64,000 nucleotides of DNA from Bacillus infantis NRRL B-14911 (GCF_000473245.1 NC_022524.1:2194501-2258500), one strand, 5' to 3'. Positions 10,677-20,301 are shown, numbered from the stretch's first letter. Notes: generated by a model not told the origin, from the sequence alone. Numbers and translations are program-made.

Positions 10677-10880
10677 GCTTAGAAAAAAGATAAAAGCAGG
10701 TAAGAAGACCTGTTTTGTTATTTTACTATAAGGGTATAGATATTACGTTTACATAAATTATTCTGTCAGCAAGGACATGAAAGCATTTTCATCTTGTCCG
10801 CCAGCAAAACTTCTGATAGATTTAAGGGAGTTACTATTTTAAGATAACAATTTTCTGACAGACAGCCAAGGGGGAAACGA

Positions 10881-12326
10881 ATGGAGACTTTTGTGAACGA
10901 GTTCCAGGAATATGTTGGCCTGGTAAATGATTTTGTATGGACATATATTTTGATAGCAGGTTTGATTCTGCTGGGATTGTATTTCAGCTTCAAGACTAAA
11001 TTTGTGCAGCTGAGATACTTCAAGGAAATGTTCAGGATTCTCGGCGATAAGTCGATGGTTTCTGCAGAAGGCAAGAGGGGAATCTCTTCATTCCAGGCTT
11101 TCAGCATAAGTGCTGCTTCACGCATTGGCACGGGCAATATGGCCGGCGTCGCTACAGCCATTGCAGGGGGAGGCCCGGGTGCGGTATTCTGGATGTGGCT
11201 TATCGCCTTTCTTGGAGCGGCTTCCAGCTTTGTAGAGAGCACGCTTGCCCAGATTTATAAAGTAAAAGATAAAGACGGATTCCGCGGAGGTCCGGCCTAC
11301 TATATGGAAAAAGGCTTAAACAAGCGCTGGATGGGTATATTGTTCGCGGTTATCATCACCTTCTGTTTTGGACTGGTATTCAACTCTGTTCAGTCCAATA
11401 CCATCTCGCTTGCATTTAATCAGTCCTTCGGGATCAGCAGATTGTGGATCGGCATCGTGCTGGCAGTGTTTACGGCTGTCATCATCTTTGGAGGGGTCAA
11501 ACGGATTGCCCATGTATCACAAGTGCTTGTACCGGTCATGGCTGTACTCTACCTGATTCTTGCGATTGTGATCCTGATGATGAATGTTACTGAAATACCG
11601 GCTATGTTCGGTTTGATCATTGAAAGTGCATTCGGCTTCAGGGAAGCAGCCGGGGGTGCCATGGGTGCTGCCGTCATGATGGGCATCAAGCGGGGGCTCT
11701 TCTCCAATGAAGCGGGTATGGGGAGCGCGCCGAATGCTGCTGCCACAGCCGCTGTTACCCATCCGGCAAAACAGGGTCTTATCCAGACTCTTGGGGTATT
11801 CGTGGATACAATCCTGATTTGTTCAGCAACTGCTTTTATCATCCTTTTGTCAGGCGATTATACAGGAACGAACCTGACTGGGATTGAGCTTACACAATCA
11901 GCCCTGGCAACGCATATAGGCTCATGGGCAAGCTATTTTGTGGCAATCGCGATCCTATTGTTCGCATTCAGCTCTGTTATCGGCAACTATTATTATGGTG
12001 AAACGAATATTGAATTCATTAAAGAAAGCAAGACTGCTCTCTTTGTCTACCGCCTGGCAGTGATCGGAATGGTCATTTTCGGTGCAGCAGTCGATCTTGA
12101 AGTTGTATGGGGACTTGCCGACCTGTTCATGGGCATCATGGCCATCATCAACCTGATTGCCATCACCATGCTTGGCAAAATAGCATTTGCTGCACTGAAG
12201 GACTACAAAACTCAGCGCAGGGAAGGAAAAGATCCTGTCTTCTATTCTGACAGCATCCCGGGATTAAAGAACATAGAATACTGGGAAACGAAAGAGCAGG
12301 CTTTAAAGAAGAAAAAACTGAACTAA
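10881..12326 (+). CDS. alsT: Alanine/glycine:cation symporter (AGCS family)
   Basis: A 481-aa integral membrane protein with about 11 membrane segments. AGCS hallmarks are visible: SAASRIGTGNMAGVATAIAG near residue 75, GGPAYYMEKGL near 135, MGIKRGLFSNEAGMGSAPNA near 265. The family imports alanine, glycine or related amino acids with Na+ or H+. B. subtilis alsT lies close downstream of parC, which fits the gene order here. AAGGGGG stands 7 bases before ATG 10881. It ends in a strong terminator, so it is monocistronic. Confidence 0.9.
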   Translation: METFVNEFQEYVGLVNDFVWTYILIAGLILLGLYFSFKTKFVQLRYFKEMFRILGDKSMVSAEGKRGISSFQAFSISAASRIGTGNMAGVATAIAGGGPGAVFWMWLIAFLGAASSFVESTLAQIYKVKDKDGFRGGPAYYMEKGLNKRWMGILFAVIITFCFGLVFNSVQSNTISLAFNQSFGISRLWIGIVLAVFTAVIIFGGVKRIAHVSQVLVPVMAVLYLILAIVILMMNVTEIPAMFGLIIESAFGFREAAGGAMGAAVMMGIKRGLFSNEAGMGSAPNAAATAAVTHPAKQGLIQTLGVFVDTILICSATAFIILLSGDYTGTNLTGIELTQSALATHIGSWASYFVAIAILLFAFSSVIGNYYYGETNIEFIKESKTALFVYRLAVIGMVIFGAAVDLEVVWGLADLFMGIMAIINLIAITMLGKIAFAALKDYKTQRREGKDPVFYSDSIPGLKNIEYWETKEQALKKKKLN

Positions 12327-12328
12327 TG

Positions 12329-12363
12329 AAAATGGCTTCCCTGAGCAGGGAGGCCATTTTTTT
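12329..12363 (+). terminator. Terminator of alsT
   Basis: AATGGCTTCCCT / AGGGAGGCCATT stem (one G-U pair) with a 4-base loop and seven T. Confidence 0.92.
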
Positions 12364-12593
12364 ATAGGCAGAGAAGGATTTTGCCGTATTGAGGAATAAT
12401 CTTTGCCTCTACGTTTGATAAAGCTGAATCAAATCCGTTAGGGTAAATAGCGACGCCATATGGAAGCGAAGTGTCTGGAGTACAGATCAACAGCCTCAAT
12501 TAAAAAGCATAAAAAAATCGTCTTTGAACGGGTACATAGATTTCCCAAATCTGGACATAATACGAATAAAATTGTTCGGAAAGGGCGGTTTTT

Positions 12594-13364
12594 ATGAGAA
12601 GGGAACTATTGTTCGCATTCGCTGCATTTTTCTTCATGTCAGTTTCAGCTATAACAGGTGCTTATGCAGTTGAACAGGCTGACAAGGCAGAAACGGTCGA
12701 GAAGAAGAAGGAAGATATAACCGGGGATGGAGAAAAAGATACTATTTATATAAAAGGAATTCCATATGAAGAAGGGGCTGCTTTTTTAAAGGAAGTCTAT
12801 GTGATCATTGAGGCTTCAAATGGCCAGACATACCGGATTGATTTAGAAGGCGGATATGAACCTTCTGTAAAGTTCAGCGATTTGAACCATGATGGAGTAA
12901 AGGATCTGTTCGCAACAGTTCCTACTGGGGGCAGCGGCGGGCTCTCCAACTACTATTTGTATACGTTAAAAGACTTCAAGCTCGAGGATTTGACTGTTCC
13001 TGAACCTTTGGCTATCGAGAGTGAATTCAAGGATGGCTATAAAGCCTCAATTACCATTCCTGCGACAGGCCAATCTTATACTTTTGATTTAACAGAGAGA
13101 AAAGACGACTATGAACGCCTGGGACTCTACCATAACGGCAAATTGAATGAGCCGGCAGAACTGATGGTCGATCCTTTTGGGACACTTATCCCAATCATGC
13201 TTGATAATGGTAAGCATGGCTTAAAGGGTGTGCAGCAAATCAGCGGGGCGTATCACGCTGATTCGATAGCATTTGCTGAATCCTCATGGATATATGAAAA
13301 TGGCAGCTGGAAATTGCTTGAAACCAAGCTGTATGAGACAGGCAGGGGGCATAAAAAGAGATAG
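12594..13364 (+). CDS. Secreted protein of unknown function with VCBS/FG-GAP-like segments
   Basis: A 256-aa protein with a cleavable signal peptide (MRRE, hydrophobic core, GAYA before residue 24). The mature region has two short Asp/Gly loops, DITGDGEKDTIYIKG and DLNHDGVKDLFATV, typical of calcium-binding VCBS/FG-GAP repeats. I do not recognise the family well enough to name a function. Start: ATG with AAAGGGCGG about 6 bases upstream. It precedes the staygreen-domain gene by 77 bases with no obvious terminator between them, so the two may be cotranscribed. Confidence 0.7.
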   Translation: MRRELLFAFAAFFFMSVSAITGAYAVEQADKAETVEKKKEDITGDGEKDTIYIKGIPYEEGAAFLKEVYVIIEASNGQTYRIDLEGGYEPSVKFSDLNHDGVKDLFATVPTGGSGGLSNYYLYTLKDFKLEDLTVPEPLAIESEFKDGYKASITIPATGQSYTFDLTERKDDYERLGLYHNGKLNEPAELMVDPFGTLIPIMLDNGKHGLKGVQQISGAYHADSIAFAESSWIYENGSWKLLETKLYETGRGHKKR

Positions 13365-13441
13365 GCTTTTGTCACCCTTGTGAGACTAACTTCATATGTT
13401 ATAGCAAGAATAACTTCTTTCCGAAGGGAGAGCAGCTTGCT

Positions 13442-13918
13442 ATGAGTCAATTTAATCCTCAGAAACTAAGTGTCAGGTATCTGGCTCCGGCAACAGAGCA
13501 GAAGCCTGTCGATGCTAGGAAATATACACTTACACATTCAGATGAGACTGGTGAACTGTTTCTTAGCATCGGTTGCGTTTATGATTACAGCAGCGTAAAT
13601 AAAAAATTCAGGGATGAAGTTCTGGCTGAGTGGCTGCCGCAGATGGGGCAATATGTTCTTAAGGCAGCAGTATATGTGAGCGGGGGAGAGTTTGACGAAA
13701 AAACTTCGAAGATGCGGTATATGATATTCCAGCGGGAAATGGATTTAGCGCTGAAAGCAATCATTTACGGAGACAGGAGCTTTTTCACAAGCTATCCATG
13801 GCTGCTGGATTCACCAATTTATGTGCAGTTTGAGTCCGTATTTCCGCAGTTCAGCAAGATCATTTACTATGGAACGCCAAGGCAGTATTTAAATAGTTTA
13901 CAGCAGCCGGTTATCTGA
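13442..13918 (+). CDS. Staygreen-domain protein
   Basis: A 158-aa protein opening with FNPQKLSVRYLAP, then RKYTLTHSDETGELFLSIG and RDEVLAEW. These segments match what I know of the staygreen (SGR) domain found in plants, where it removes Mg2+ from chlorophyll a, and in many Bacillaceae, where the natural substrate is unknown because these bacteria make no chlorophyll. No signal peptide, so it is cytosolic. It has GAAGGGAG about 11 bases upstream of ATG. It could act on another metallo-tetrapyrrole, but that is inference. Confidence 0.6.
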   Translation: MSQFNPQKLSVRYLAPATEQKPVDARKYTLTHSDETGELFLSIGCVYDYSSVNKKFRDEVLAEWLPQMGQYVLKAAVYVSGGEFDEKTSKMRYMIFQREMDLALKAIIYGDRSFFTSYPWLLDSPIYVQFESVFPQFSKIIYYGTPRQYLNSLQQPVI

Positions 13919-13931
13919 AAAATGACATGGG

Positions 13932-13964
13932 AACAAGCTCCAGGCATTGACCGGGGCTTGTTTT
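13932..13964 (+). terminator. Terminator after the staygreen gene
   Basis: AACAAGCTCC / GGGGCTTGTT stem (one G-U pair) followed by TTTT. Confidence 0.8.
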
Positions 13965-14432
13965 GCATATACGGAGGCAGAGCATGGGATTGAGTGGAAT
14001 ATAAAAATATTATGTAAACTAATTGAGTTTTCCGAGAAGAGGCGTTGCTTTAAAAAGAACCAGCTAAATAAGTTCATAAATCAAGAGAAACCAATAATGA
14101 GGAATAAATATATAACATATCAATAAAAGCTGCTGTAAGCATCCAGATGCCGACCTGTGAGATTGTAAGTATGCTGGAAGCCAGCAGCAGAAAGATTGAG
14201 ATTGAATAATATATTAGATGAAATCAGAGTGAATTCGAAATTCATAAATTAATAAGCAAGAGATTTAAAAAAATATTAATCACTGCAATTTGGTCAAAAA
14301 CACATTTAGAGTCAATTTCCTGTAAAATTTCTATTTCGTCTCACTATCTTAAGTATACTTAACTATTGAGACCTGATATTCGTTCGTTTATATGACTTCC
14401 TATAATATATATTATGTTCGGGGCGTAGTTTT
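13965..14432. other. AT-rich intergenic region, possible decayed membrane-protein fragment
   Basis: About 470 bases with no convincing gene. On the minus strand, 14223 to 14074 is open for 49 codons without a usable start codon and would encode a strongly hydrophobic segment (ILTISQVGIWMLTAAF). It could be a relic of a small membrane protein or chance. Near 14400, TATAATATATATTAT is a fortuitous AT palindrome. I see no RNA gene. Confidence 0.35.
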
Positions 14433-14433
14433 A

Positions 14434-14458
14434 AAAAACAGGACAGCTTAAGCTGCCT
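14434..14458 (-). terminator. Terminator of the tandem RHH-like gene
   Basis: On the minus strand a GGCAGCTT/AAGCTGTCC hairpin overlaps the stop codon and is followed by TTTTTT. Confidence 0.65.
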
Positions 14459-14828
14459 ACTCTATCCTGTGCTTATAACCGCTGTCTTTTGCTGACTTTA
14501 TATCAATGTATCCTGCGCTGTACTCAATCACATCATTGATAAAAACATCATGTTTCTTGGCGAAGGTTTTTACCTGTTCAATCAGGCTGCTGTCATATGT
14601 AGTTTTGTACTGGATTCTGTCTTTAGGCCGATTTTTCTTATTGAAATCAATATAATCCTGCTCAAGGACTTTTTTGAGTCCTGTTTCGAGTAAATAATTC
14701 ACATGGGTATCATGTTCATAAGCCAGTTCATTCAGGTTTTCAATCAACGCTTTGCTGATATTAGTCCTAAACTTTACCCTTGATTCATCTGTTCTTTGAA
14801 TCAGTTTTCCGTCAACCTTTTTCCACAT
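14457..14828 (-). CDS. Small protein with two tandem ribbon-helix-helix-like repeats
   Basis: A 123-aa protein, start chosen at the second ATG (14828), which is 7-8 bases from AGGAAGG; the first ATG at 14834 is too close. The sequence splits into two similar halves: RVKFRTNISKALIENLNEL with AYEHDTHVNYLLETGLKK, and RIQYKTTYDSSLIEQVKTF with AKKHDVFINDVIEYSAGY. Each half reads as a short strand followed by two helices, as in CopG/Arc DNA-binding proteins. One chain may therefore act as a pseudo-dimer. It is conserved in Bacillus by memory, without an assigned role. It is divergent from guaD, so it could regulate purine salvage, but nothing proves this. Confidence 0.6.
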   Translation of the reverse strand: MWKKVDGKLIQRTDESRVKFRTNISKALIENLNELAYEHDTHVNYLLETGLKKVLEQDYIDFNKKNRPKDRIQYKTTYDSSLIEQVKTFAKKHDVFINDVIEYSAGYIDIKSAKDSGYKHRIE

Positions 14829-15012
14829 GTTCATTCACCTTCCTGATAAGAAACTCTATATCAATCATTATAGCATGTGCTGTTTTTAGCGAAAAGAACA
14901 TATGTTCTATGTCAGTAAAATTGTTCACTTTGTCATCTTTCTTCCATTTTTTAAGCCCTTTATATAAATTTCCTGTCAGATTTCCTCCCAAACCGAATGC
15001 TTTTTTATCCCT

Positions 15013-15053
15013 ATCACTCCAATAATATATAAAATACCTTAAATTGGAGTGAT
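15013..15053 (+). promoter_or_regulatory. Inverted repeat sequestering the guaD ribosome binding site
   Basis: ATCACTCCAA (15013-15022) is perfectly complementary to TTGGAGTGAT (15044-15053). The right arm contains the GGAG of the guaD ribosome site, 4 bases before the TTG start. The RNA hairpin would hide the site; alternatively the DNA repeat is an operator. No purine-riboswitch core was found. Confidence 0.5.
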
Positions 15054-15057
15054 CCTG

Positions 15058-15528
15058 TTGACGAACCTTTATTTTATGGAAAATGCAGTAGAGGCTGCTT
15101 TGGAGAATGCTGCTGCCCATCTGGGAGGTCCTTTTGGAGCGGTTGTTGTGAAGGATGGCACGGTGATCGGCACAGGCACAAACCGGGTCACTTCGCTTAA
15201 TGATCCTACAGCACATGCAGAAATACAGGCGATCCGTGCTGCCTGCCTGCATCTTCAGGATTTCCAGCTGAGCGGCTGTGAAATCTATACCAGCTGTGAG
15301 CCATGCCCAATGTGCTTTGGCGCTATCTACTGGGCTCGCCCAAAAGCAGTATATTTTGCCTGTACAAAAGAAGATGCAGCCGCTGCAGGATTTGATGATC
15401 AGTTTATTTATGAGCAGCTCTCCCTCCCGCTTGAACAGCGCAGCATAGAAATGCGGCAGGTTAAAATGGATGAAGCTTTAATGCCGTTTAAATTGTGGGA
15501 GAAGTCTTTTTCTAAGATTGATTATTGA
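15058..15528 (+). CDS. guaD: Guanine deaminase
   Basis: A 156-aa cytidine-deaminase-fold enzyme converting guanine to xanthine. Zinc motifs: HAEIQAIRAAC (His ligand and catalytic Glu) and TSCEPCPMCFGAIYW (PCxxC). TTG at 15058 is preferred because GGAG is 8 bases upstream and the resulting length equals B. subtilis GuaD (156 aa); the segment AAGFDDQFIYEQ also matches that protein closely. It is followed 33 bases later by ade, forming a purine salvage/catabolism pair. Expression may be limited by the hairpin over its ribosome site. Confidence 0.9.
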   Translation: MTNLYFMENAVEAALENAAAHLGGPFGAVVVKDGTVIGTGTNRVTSLNDPTAHAEIQAIRAACLHLQDFQLSGCEIYTSCEPCPMCFGAIYWARPKAVYFACTKEDAAAAGFDDQFIYEQLSLPLEQRSIEMRQVKMDEALMPFKLWEKSFSKIDY

Positions 15529-15561
15529 GATATAAAGTACTTCCTTTTTAGGAGGATAAAA

Positions 15562-17322
15562 ATGATAAAAGAACGATTGATACGCCGGATTGCAGTGGCT
15601 GCCGGCAGAGAGCCTGCTGATTTGGTCATTAAAAATGGAAAGATCATAGATGTTTTTAACGGTGAGGTCATTTATGGGGATATTGCCATTGCAGACGGGT
15701 ATATCGCGGGCATTGGCGAGTATGAGGGCCATAAGATTTTCGATGCAAAAGGAAGCTATATTTCTCCTGGATTCATTGACGGCCATGTCCATATTGAATC
15801 CTCCCTTCTGACCCCCGGGGAATTTGCCAGGGTGCTGCTGACTCATGGTGTGACTGCTGCTGTGGCAGATCCGCATGAAATTGCGAATGTATCAGGCATT
15901 TCCGGTCTGCAGTACATGCTGGATGCTTCTGAAGGACTGCCTTTTGATTTTTATTTTATGCTGCCTTCCTCAGTTCCTGCTGCTGATTTTGAATATGCCG
16001 GTGCAAGGCTGGATTCTCTTGATCTAAAGCCATTCTTTAGCCATCCCAGAGTTCTTGGGCTTGGAGAAGTCATGAACTACCCTGCTGTATTGAATGCACA
16101 TACTGACATGATCGTGAAAATCATTGCAGCAGAATCTGCCGGGAAAAAAATCGATGGCCATGCTGCAGGCTTAGGCGCATCCGGGTTAAATGTGTATAGT
16201 GCTGCGGGCATCCGCACCGATCATGAAGCAATAACCGCTGAAGAAGCAAAGGAAAGATTGCGTAAAGGGATGTATTTGATGATCCGCGAAGGAACTGCAG
16301 CAAAGGATCTTGAGAAACTGCTGCCTGCAGTCCATCAGCAGAACAGCCGCAGATGTCTGTTTGTCACAGATGACAAGCATTTGGATGACCTGCTTGAGGA
16401 AGGAAGCATTGACCACCATATCAGGCTGGCAGTGAAGTCAGGCCTCCCTCCTATAACTGCCATTCAAATGGCGACCCTGAATGCAGCAGAGTGTTTTGGT
16501 TTGAAGGATCAGGGAGCGCTGGCCCCTGGGTATAAAGCTGATATGGTTTTCCTTGAATCGCTTGAAGAGCTGATCATTGAGCGGGTATTTAAAGAAGGCG
16601 TTGAAGTCGTTTCCGCTGGTAAACTTTTGCCAAAAGGCTGTTTTAGAGGCGTGCCTCCTGCTGCTATGCTCAAAAATACGGTTAAAATAAGCATTACCCG
16701 CCAGGAAGATTTAAAAATCAGAATGACAGGAAATAAAGCCAACGTCATAGAGATTCTCCCTGGAAGCCTGGTTACCAGGCATATAATTGAGGAAATTGAT
16801 CTGGACAGCCAAAACAGCTTTCTTCCCTCCACATCAAGGGATCTTTTGAATCTGGCCGTCATTGAACGCCACCGTGCAGCTGGGCATATCGGATTGGGAA
16901 TTGTTAAAGGGCTCGGCCTTCAATCCGGAGCGATTGCCTCTACGGTAGCCCATGATTCACACAACCTCATCATTGCAGGCACAAATGATAAAGATATGTT
17001 AGCTGCTCTAAGGGCTGTGGAGGATATGCAGGGCGGCCTTGCTGTCATTAAGGAAGGCGAAATGCTTGCCTCGCTGAAGCTGCCTGTTTCGGGACTTATG
17101 TCCGATCAGTCTTATGAAGAAGCAGCGTCTATGCTGGCAGACGTCAATAACGCCCTGAAACATCTAGGTGCAAATAAAGATGTTAACCCTTTTTTGGCAT
17201 TATCCTTCCTGGCTCTTCCTGTTATCCCGGAAATTAAATTAACTGCCTCCGGATTATTCAGTGTTTCTCAATCTGCTTTTATTCCAATTGAAGCAAACCA
17301 CAAGCCGGGATTGACTTTTTAA
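15562..17322 (+). CDS. ade: Adenine deaminase
   Basis: A 586-aa metal-dependent amidohydrolase converting adenine to hypoxanthine. Motifs include PGFIDGHVHIESSL (metal-binding HxH), the ADPHEIANVSG segment, VMNYPAV, and HAAGL. Length agrees with the bacterial Ade family (about 570-590 aa), which carries a C-terminal domain not present in other amidohydrolases. AGGAGG lies 7 bases before ATG. Together with guaD upstream it feeds adenine and guanine into the hypoxanthine/xanthine pool. Confidence 0.93.
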   Translation: MIKERLIRRIAVAAGREPADLVIKNGKIIDVFNGEVIYGDIAIADGYIAGIGEYEGHKIFDAKGSYISPGFIDGHVHIESSLLTPGEFARVLLTHGVTAAVADPHEIANVSGISGLQYMLDASEGLPFDFYFMLPSSVPAADFEYAGARLDSLDLKPFFSHPRVLGLGEVMNYPAVLNAHTDMIVKIIAAESAGKKIDGHAAGLGASGLNVYSAAGIRTDHEAITAEEAKERLRKGMYLMIREGTAAKDLEKLLPAVHQQNSRRCLFVTDDKHLDDLLEEGSIDHHIRLAVKSGLPPITAIQMATLNAAECFGLKDQGALAPGYKADMVFLESLEELIIERVFKEGVEVVSAGKLLPKGCFRGVPPAAMLKNTVKISITRQEDLKIRMTGNKANVIEILPGSLVTRHIIEEIDLDSQNSFLPSTSRDLLNLAVIERHRAAGHIGLGIVKGLGLQSGAIASTVAHDSHNLIIAGTNDKDMLAALRAVEDMQGGLAVIKEGEMLASLKLPVSGLMSDQSYEEAASMLADVNNALKHLGANKDVNPFLALSFLALPVIPEIKLTASGLFSVSQSAFIPIEANHKPGLTF

Positions 17323-17345
17323 TGCGGTAAATGATTTTCAAAATG

Positions 17346-17371
17346 AAAAGCTGGACTAAAATCCAGCTTTT
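17346..17371. terminator. Bidirectional terminator between ade and the PAP2 gene
   Basis: AAAAGCTGGA / TCCAGCTTTT perfect 10-bp stem with a 6-base loop, placed between two convergent genes. Confidence 0.85.
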
Positions 17372-17390
17372 GGTCGGGTGTAATTAGTTT

Positions 17391-18278
17391 TTAAAATTTC
17401 AAGTATGGTTTAGCAGCTTCAGTATTCTTTTTAACTCCAACATCAGCATCCCTTGTAAGCGACAGGCATCTTTCATTAAAGTCAAACGGGATAGCCTGCT
17501 GGTAATCCTCTGAAAGGATGTTTGCGTTCCGGTACTTGCTGTCAGATGAATCCAGAATTTGCCCCCGCTCGTCTGACTGGCGTTTCAGGTGGCTGACAAT
17601 CACTTTTCCAATATGTCTTCCAAGCCTCAGCCCTTCATCATTATCCGAAGGGAAGTGGACTCCTGCATATAGCCGGCTAATGGCGTCTTCTTTTGAGATC
17701 CTTTTAATCTTTCCTGCTTCTTTAGGGAAAAAATAGGTCAGCATGACTTCTGCACAGCCTGACATGACTGCATGCCCTGAAGGATAGGCAGGGAACCTCG
17801 GGGTGCACAGCAATGTTTCAAGTGTCTGGTCATACTGATTGGGCCTTGCTGCATCCCAAAGGTATTTTAAATGCCAGGTAACCACCATACTGTCATTTAT
17901 AGCACCTTGAACAACAGCAAGAATCCTTGCCGCTTGGGTGGGACCGACACCATACGTATCGATCAGCTTGTCAATGACTGGTGTCCATTGCTTTGTCGGA
18001 ACACCTGTACCATAATAAATGCCGATCTTCTTTTGCTGAGGTGTCAGGTTGTTCAATGTCCGCTGAACGATTTTTAATTCACGATGAAAATCGATATAGT
18101 GAGGATCTTTAATTGGTAAAACGATTTTTTTGTAATTGGGATCAAGAAAATGGCCGTCACTGTCCCTTTTTAAAAAGATCAGCGGCCAGGAACCGGCATA
18201 TGGCGTAACACCTTCTGATGGCGGTTTTCTTTCTCCGGCATAAGGATGCTCAGACCATCGCAAATAATTTTCTTTCAT
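17391..18278 (-). CDS. PAP2-superfamily protein, vanadium-haloperoxidase type
   Basis: A 295-aa protein with the full acid phosphatase/haloperoxidase signature: KYLWDAARP (K-x6-RP), YPSGHAVMS, and SRLYAGVHFPSDNDEG (SR-x5-H-x3-D). These residues bind phosphate or vanadate. The absence of clear membrane helices separates it from integral PAP2 lipid phosphatases and suggests the soluble haloperoxidase-like group. No signal peptide. Start ATG 18278 is 8 bases from AAGGAGG; the in-frame GTG at 18287 lies within that site. Whether it oxidises halides or hydrolyses phosphate cannot be decided here. Confidence 0.8.
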   Translation of the reverse strand: MKENYLRWSEHPYAGERKPPSEGVTPYAGSWPLIFLKRDSDGHFLDPNYKKIVLPIKDPHYIDFHRELKIVQRTLNNLTPQQKKIGIYYGTGVPTKQWTPVIDKLIDTYGVGPTQAARILAVVQGAINDSMVVTWHLKYLWDAARPNQYDQTLETLLCTPRFPAYPSGHAVMSGCAEVMLTYFFPKEAGKIKRISKEDAISRLYAGVHFPSDNDEGLRLGRHIGKVIVSHLKRQSDERGQILDSSDSKYRNANILSEDYQQAIPFDFNERCLSLTRDADVGVKKNTEAAKPYLKF

Positions 18279-18364
18279 TATTTTCACCTCCTTGCCTGAT
18301 GTAACAGCTTATGAAATCGGTTTGCTTTGTGGATAGGCGTAATAGCAGAATTCAGAAAAAATAA

Positions 18365-18405
18365 CAAAAAAGACGAACTCTCATGGTCTATGAAAGTTCG
18401 TCTTT
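18365..18405 (-). terminator. Terminator of htpG
   Basis: AAAGACGAACT / AGTTCGTCTTT stem; on the minus strand it is followed by a T run. Confidence 0.88.
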
Positions 18406-18429
18406 CTCATTATTATGCAGGATCAAAGG

Positions 18430-20301
18430 TCAATTCATAACCTTGCATATATCATTCGTAAACTCCACAGGATCGCTGATCGGCAATCCTTCAATCAGCA
18501 AAGCCTGGTTGTATAATAGATTGGTGTATAGTGCCAGCTTCTCTTTGTCATTTGCAAACGCATTCTGCAGTGAAGCAAAAACCTCATGATTGGGATTGAT
18601 TTCCAGAATTTTCTCAGCTTGTACATTTTGGCTGTCAGGCATGCTGTTCAGAATCTTTTCCATTTCAATGGTCAGATCCCCTTCTGCTGCCAGGCAGACA
18701 GGATGGCTTTTCAGTCTCCTGGAAGCACGGACTTCCTTTACCTTCCCTGCCAGCAGATCCTTCATGCTTGTGAACATTTCCTGATAGGCTTTTTCTTCGC
18801 TTTTATCATTTTCCTCAGCTTCAATCCCCAAATCTGAGCTGGATACAGACTTGAATTCCTTCTCTTTGTAGTTCAACAGCATCTTGATGGCAAATTCATC
18901 GATATCTTCGGTAAAGTACAATATTTCATAACCTTTGTCGGCGACAAGCTCTGTCTGCGGGAGCTTTTCAATCCGGCTGATGGATTCTCCGGCAGCATAA
19001 TAAATATACTTCTGGTCCTCAGGCATTCTAGAAATATATTCATCCAGTGTGACTAGCTTGTTTTCTTTTGAAGAATGGAACATCAGCAGATCCTGGAGCA
19101 TATCCTTGTTGCTGCCGAAATCGCTGTATACCCCGTATTTCAGCTGCCTGCTGAAAGACTCGTAAAATGCTTCGTATTTCTCCCGATCATTCTTCAGCAT
19201 AGACTGCAGTTCGCTTTTAATCTTTTTCCCGAGATTCTTTGCAATAAGCTTCAGCTGGCGGTCCTGCTGGAGGATTTCGCGCGAGATATTCAGGGACAGA
19301 TCCTCTGAATCAACAATTCCTTTCACAAAGCTGAAATAATCAGGAAGCAGCTCGGCACACTTGTTCATAATCAGAACGCCATTTGAATACAGCTCAAGCC
19401 CCTTTTCGTATTCTTTGGAATAATAATCGAACGGAATTTTCTCTGGAATAAAGAGCACCGCATGATAGCGGATGGTACCGTCAACATTGATATGAATGGA
19501 CTTCAGCGGCTTATCAAAACCAAAATGCTTTTCTGCATAAAACTTTTCATAGTCTTCTTCCGTCAGCTCACTTTTATTTTTTCTCCAGATCGGCACCATA
19601 CTGTTGATGGTCTGTTCTTCCGTGTAATCCTCAAATTCACCATCTGAGCCTTCCTTAGGCCGCCTGCCTGGCACATCCATCAGGATAGGATAGCGGATAA
19701 AATCGGAATACTTTTTGACGATGCTCTTTAGTGAATACGCTTCAAGAAATTCATCATAATTCTCTTCTTCTGTATTTTCTTTAATTTTCAAGATGATCTC
19801 TGTTCCTGTTTCTTCCTTGACGGCAGGCTCGATTGAGAAGCCTTCTGCTCCCTCTGACTCCCATTTGTATGCTTCTGTGCTCCCATGGGCCCTGCTGATG
19901 ACAGTAACGGAGTCTGCAGCCATGAAGGCTGCATAAAAGCCGACCCCGAATTGGCCGATGATATCATAGCCGTCTTTTAGCTCAGTATTGGTTTTGAAAT
20001 TCAATGAGCCGCTCTTGGCGATAACGCCCAGGTTATCCTCAAGTTCTTCCTTTGTCATCCCGATCCCGGTATCTTTAATGACAAGAGTGCGGCTTTCTTT
20101 GTCAGGGGTAATTTTTATGTAATAGTTTTCTTTGTTGAAGCTGATTGAATCATCTGTCAGTGCTTTGTAATACAGCTTGTCAATGGCATCGCTGCTGTTT
20201 GAGATCAGCTCTCTTAAAAATACTTCTTTTTTGGAATAGATGGAATGGATCATCATCTCCAGCAGTCTTTTTGATTCTGCTTTGAATTGCTGCTTTACCA
20301 T
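18430..20301 (-). CDS. htpG: Molecular chaperone HtpG (Hsp90 family)
   Basis: A 623-aa chaperone. The N-terminal ATPase domain shows [25 protein letters not shown] and [17 protein letters not shown] (Gly-rich lid). The middle domain contains [17 protein letters not shown]. The C-terminus ends without an MEEVD tail, as in bacteria. GGGAGGGAG lies 7 bases before ATG. It is a single gene with its own terminator. Unlike the CIRCE-independent htpG of B. subtilis, its promoter carries a CIRCE operator, implying HrcA control here. Confidence 0.95.
   Translation of the reverse strand: MVKQQFKAESKRLLEMMIHSIYSKKEVFLRELISNSSDAIDKLYYKALTDDSISFNKENYYIKITPDKESRTLVIKDTGIGMTKEELEDNLGVIAKSGSLNFKTNTELKDGYDIIGQFGVGFYAAFMAADSVTVISRAHGSTEAYKWESEGAEGFSIEPAVKEETGTEIILKIKENTEEENYDEFLEAYSLKSIVKKYSDFIRYPILMDVPGRRPKEGSDGEFEDYTEEQTINSMVPIWRKNKSELTEEDYEKFYAEKHFGFDKPLKSIHINVDGTIRYHAVLFIPEKIPFDYYSKEYEKGLELYSNGVLIMNKCAELLPDYFSFVKGIVDSEDLSLNISREILQQDRQLKLIAKNLGKKIKSELQSMLKNDREKYEAFYESFSRQLKYGVYSDFGSNKDMLQDLLMFHSSKENKLVTLDEYISRMPEDQKYIYYAAGESISRIEKLPQTELVADKGYEILYFTEDIDEFAIKMLLNYKEKEFKSVSSSDLGIEAEENDKSEEKAYQEMFTSMKDLLAGKVKEVRASRRLKSHPVCLAAEGDLTIEMEKILNSMPDSQNVQAEKILEINPNHEVFASLQNAFANDKEKLALYTNLLYNQALLIEGLPISDPVEFTNDICKVMN

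Noticed and set aside
12362-12499. A 45-codon minus-strand frame (TTG start) with a plausible-looking peptide
   Set aside because: No ribosome site; it ends inside the alsT terminator and matches no family I know. It may be chance or a relic.
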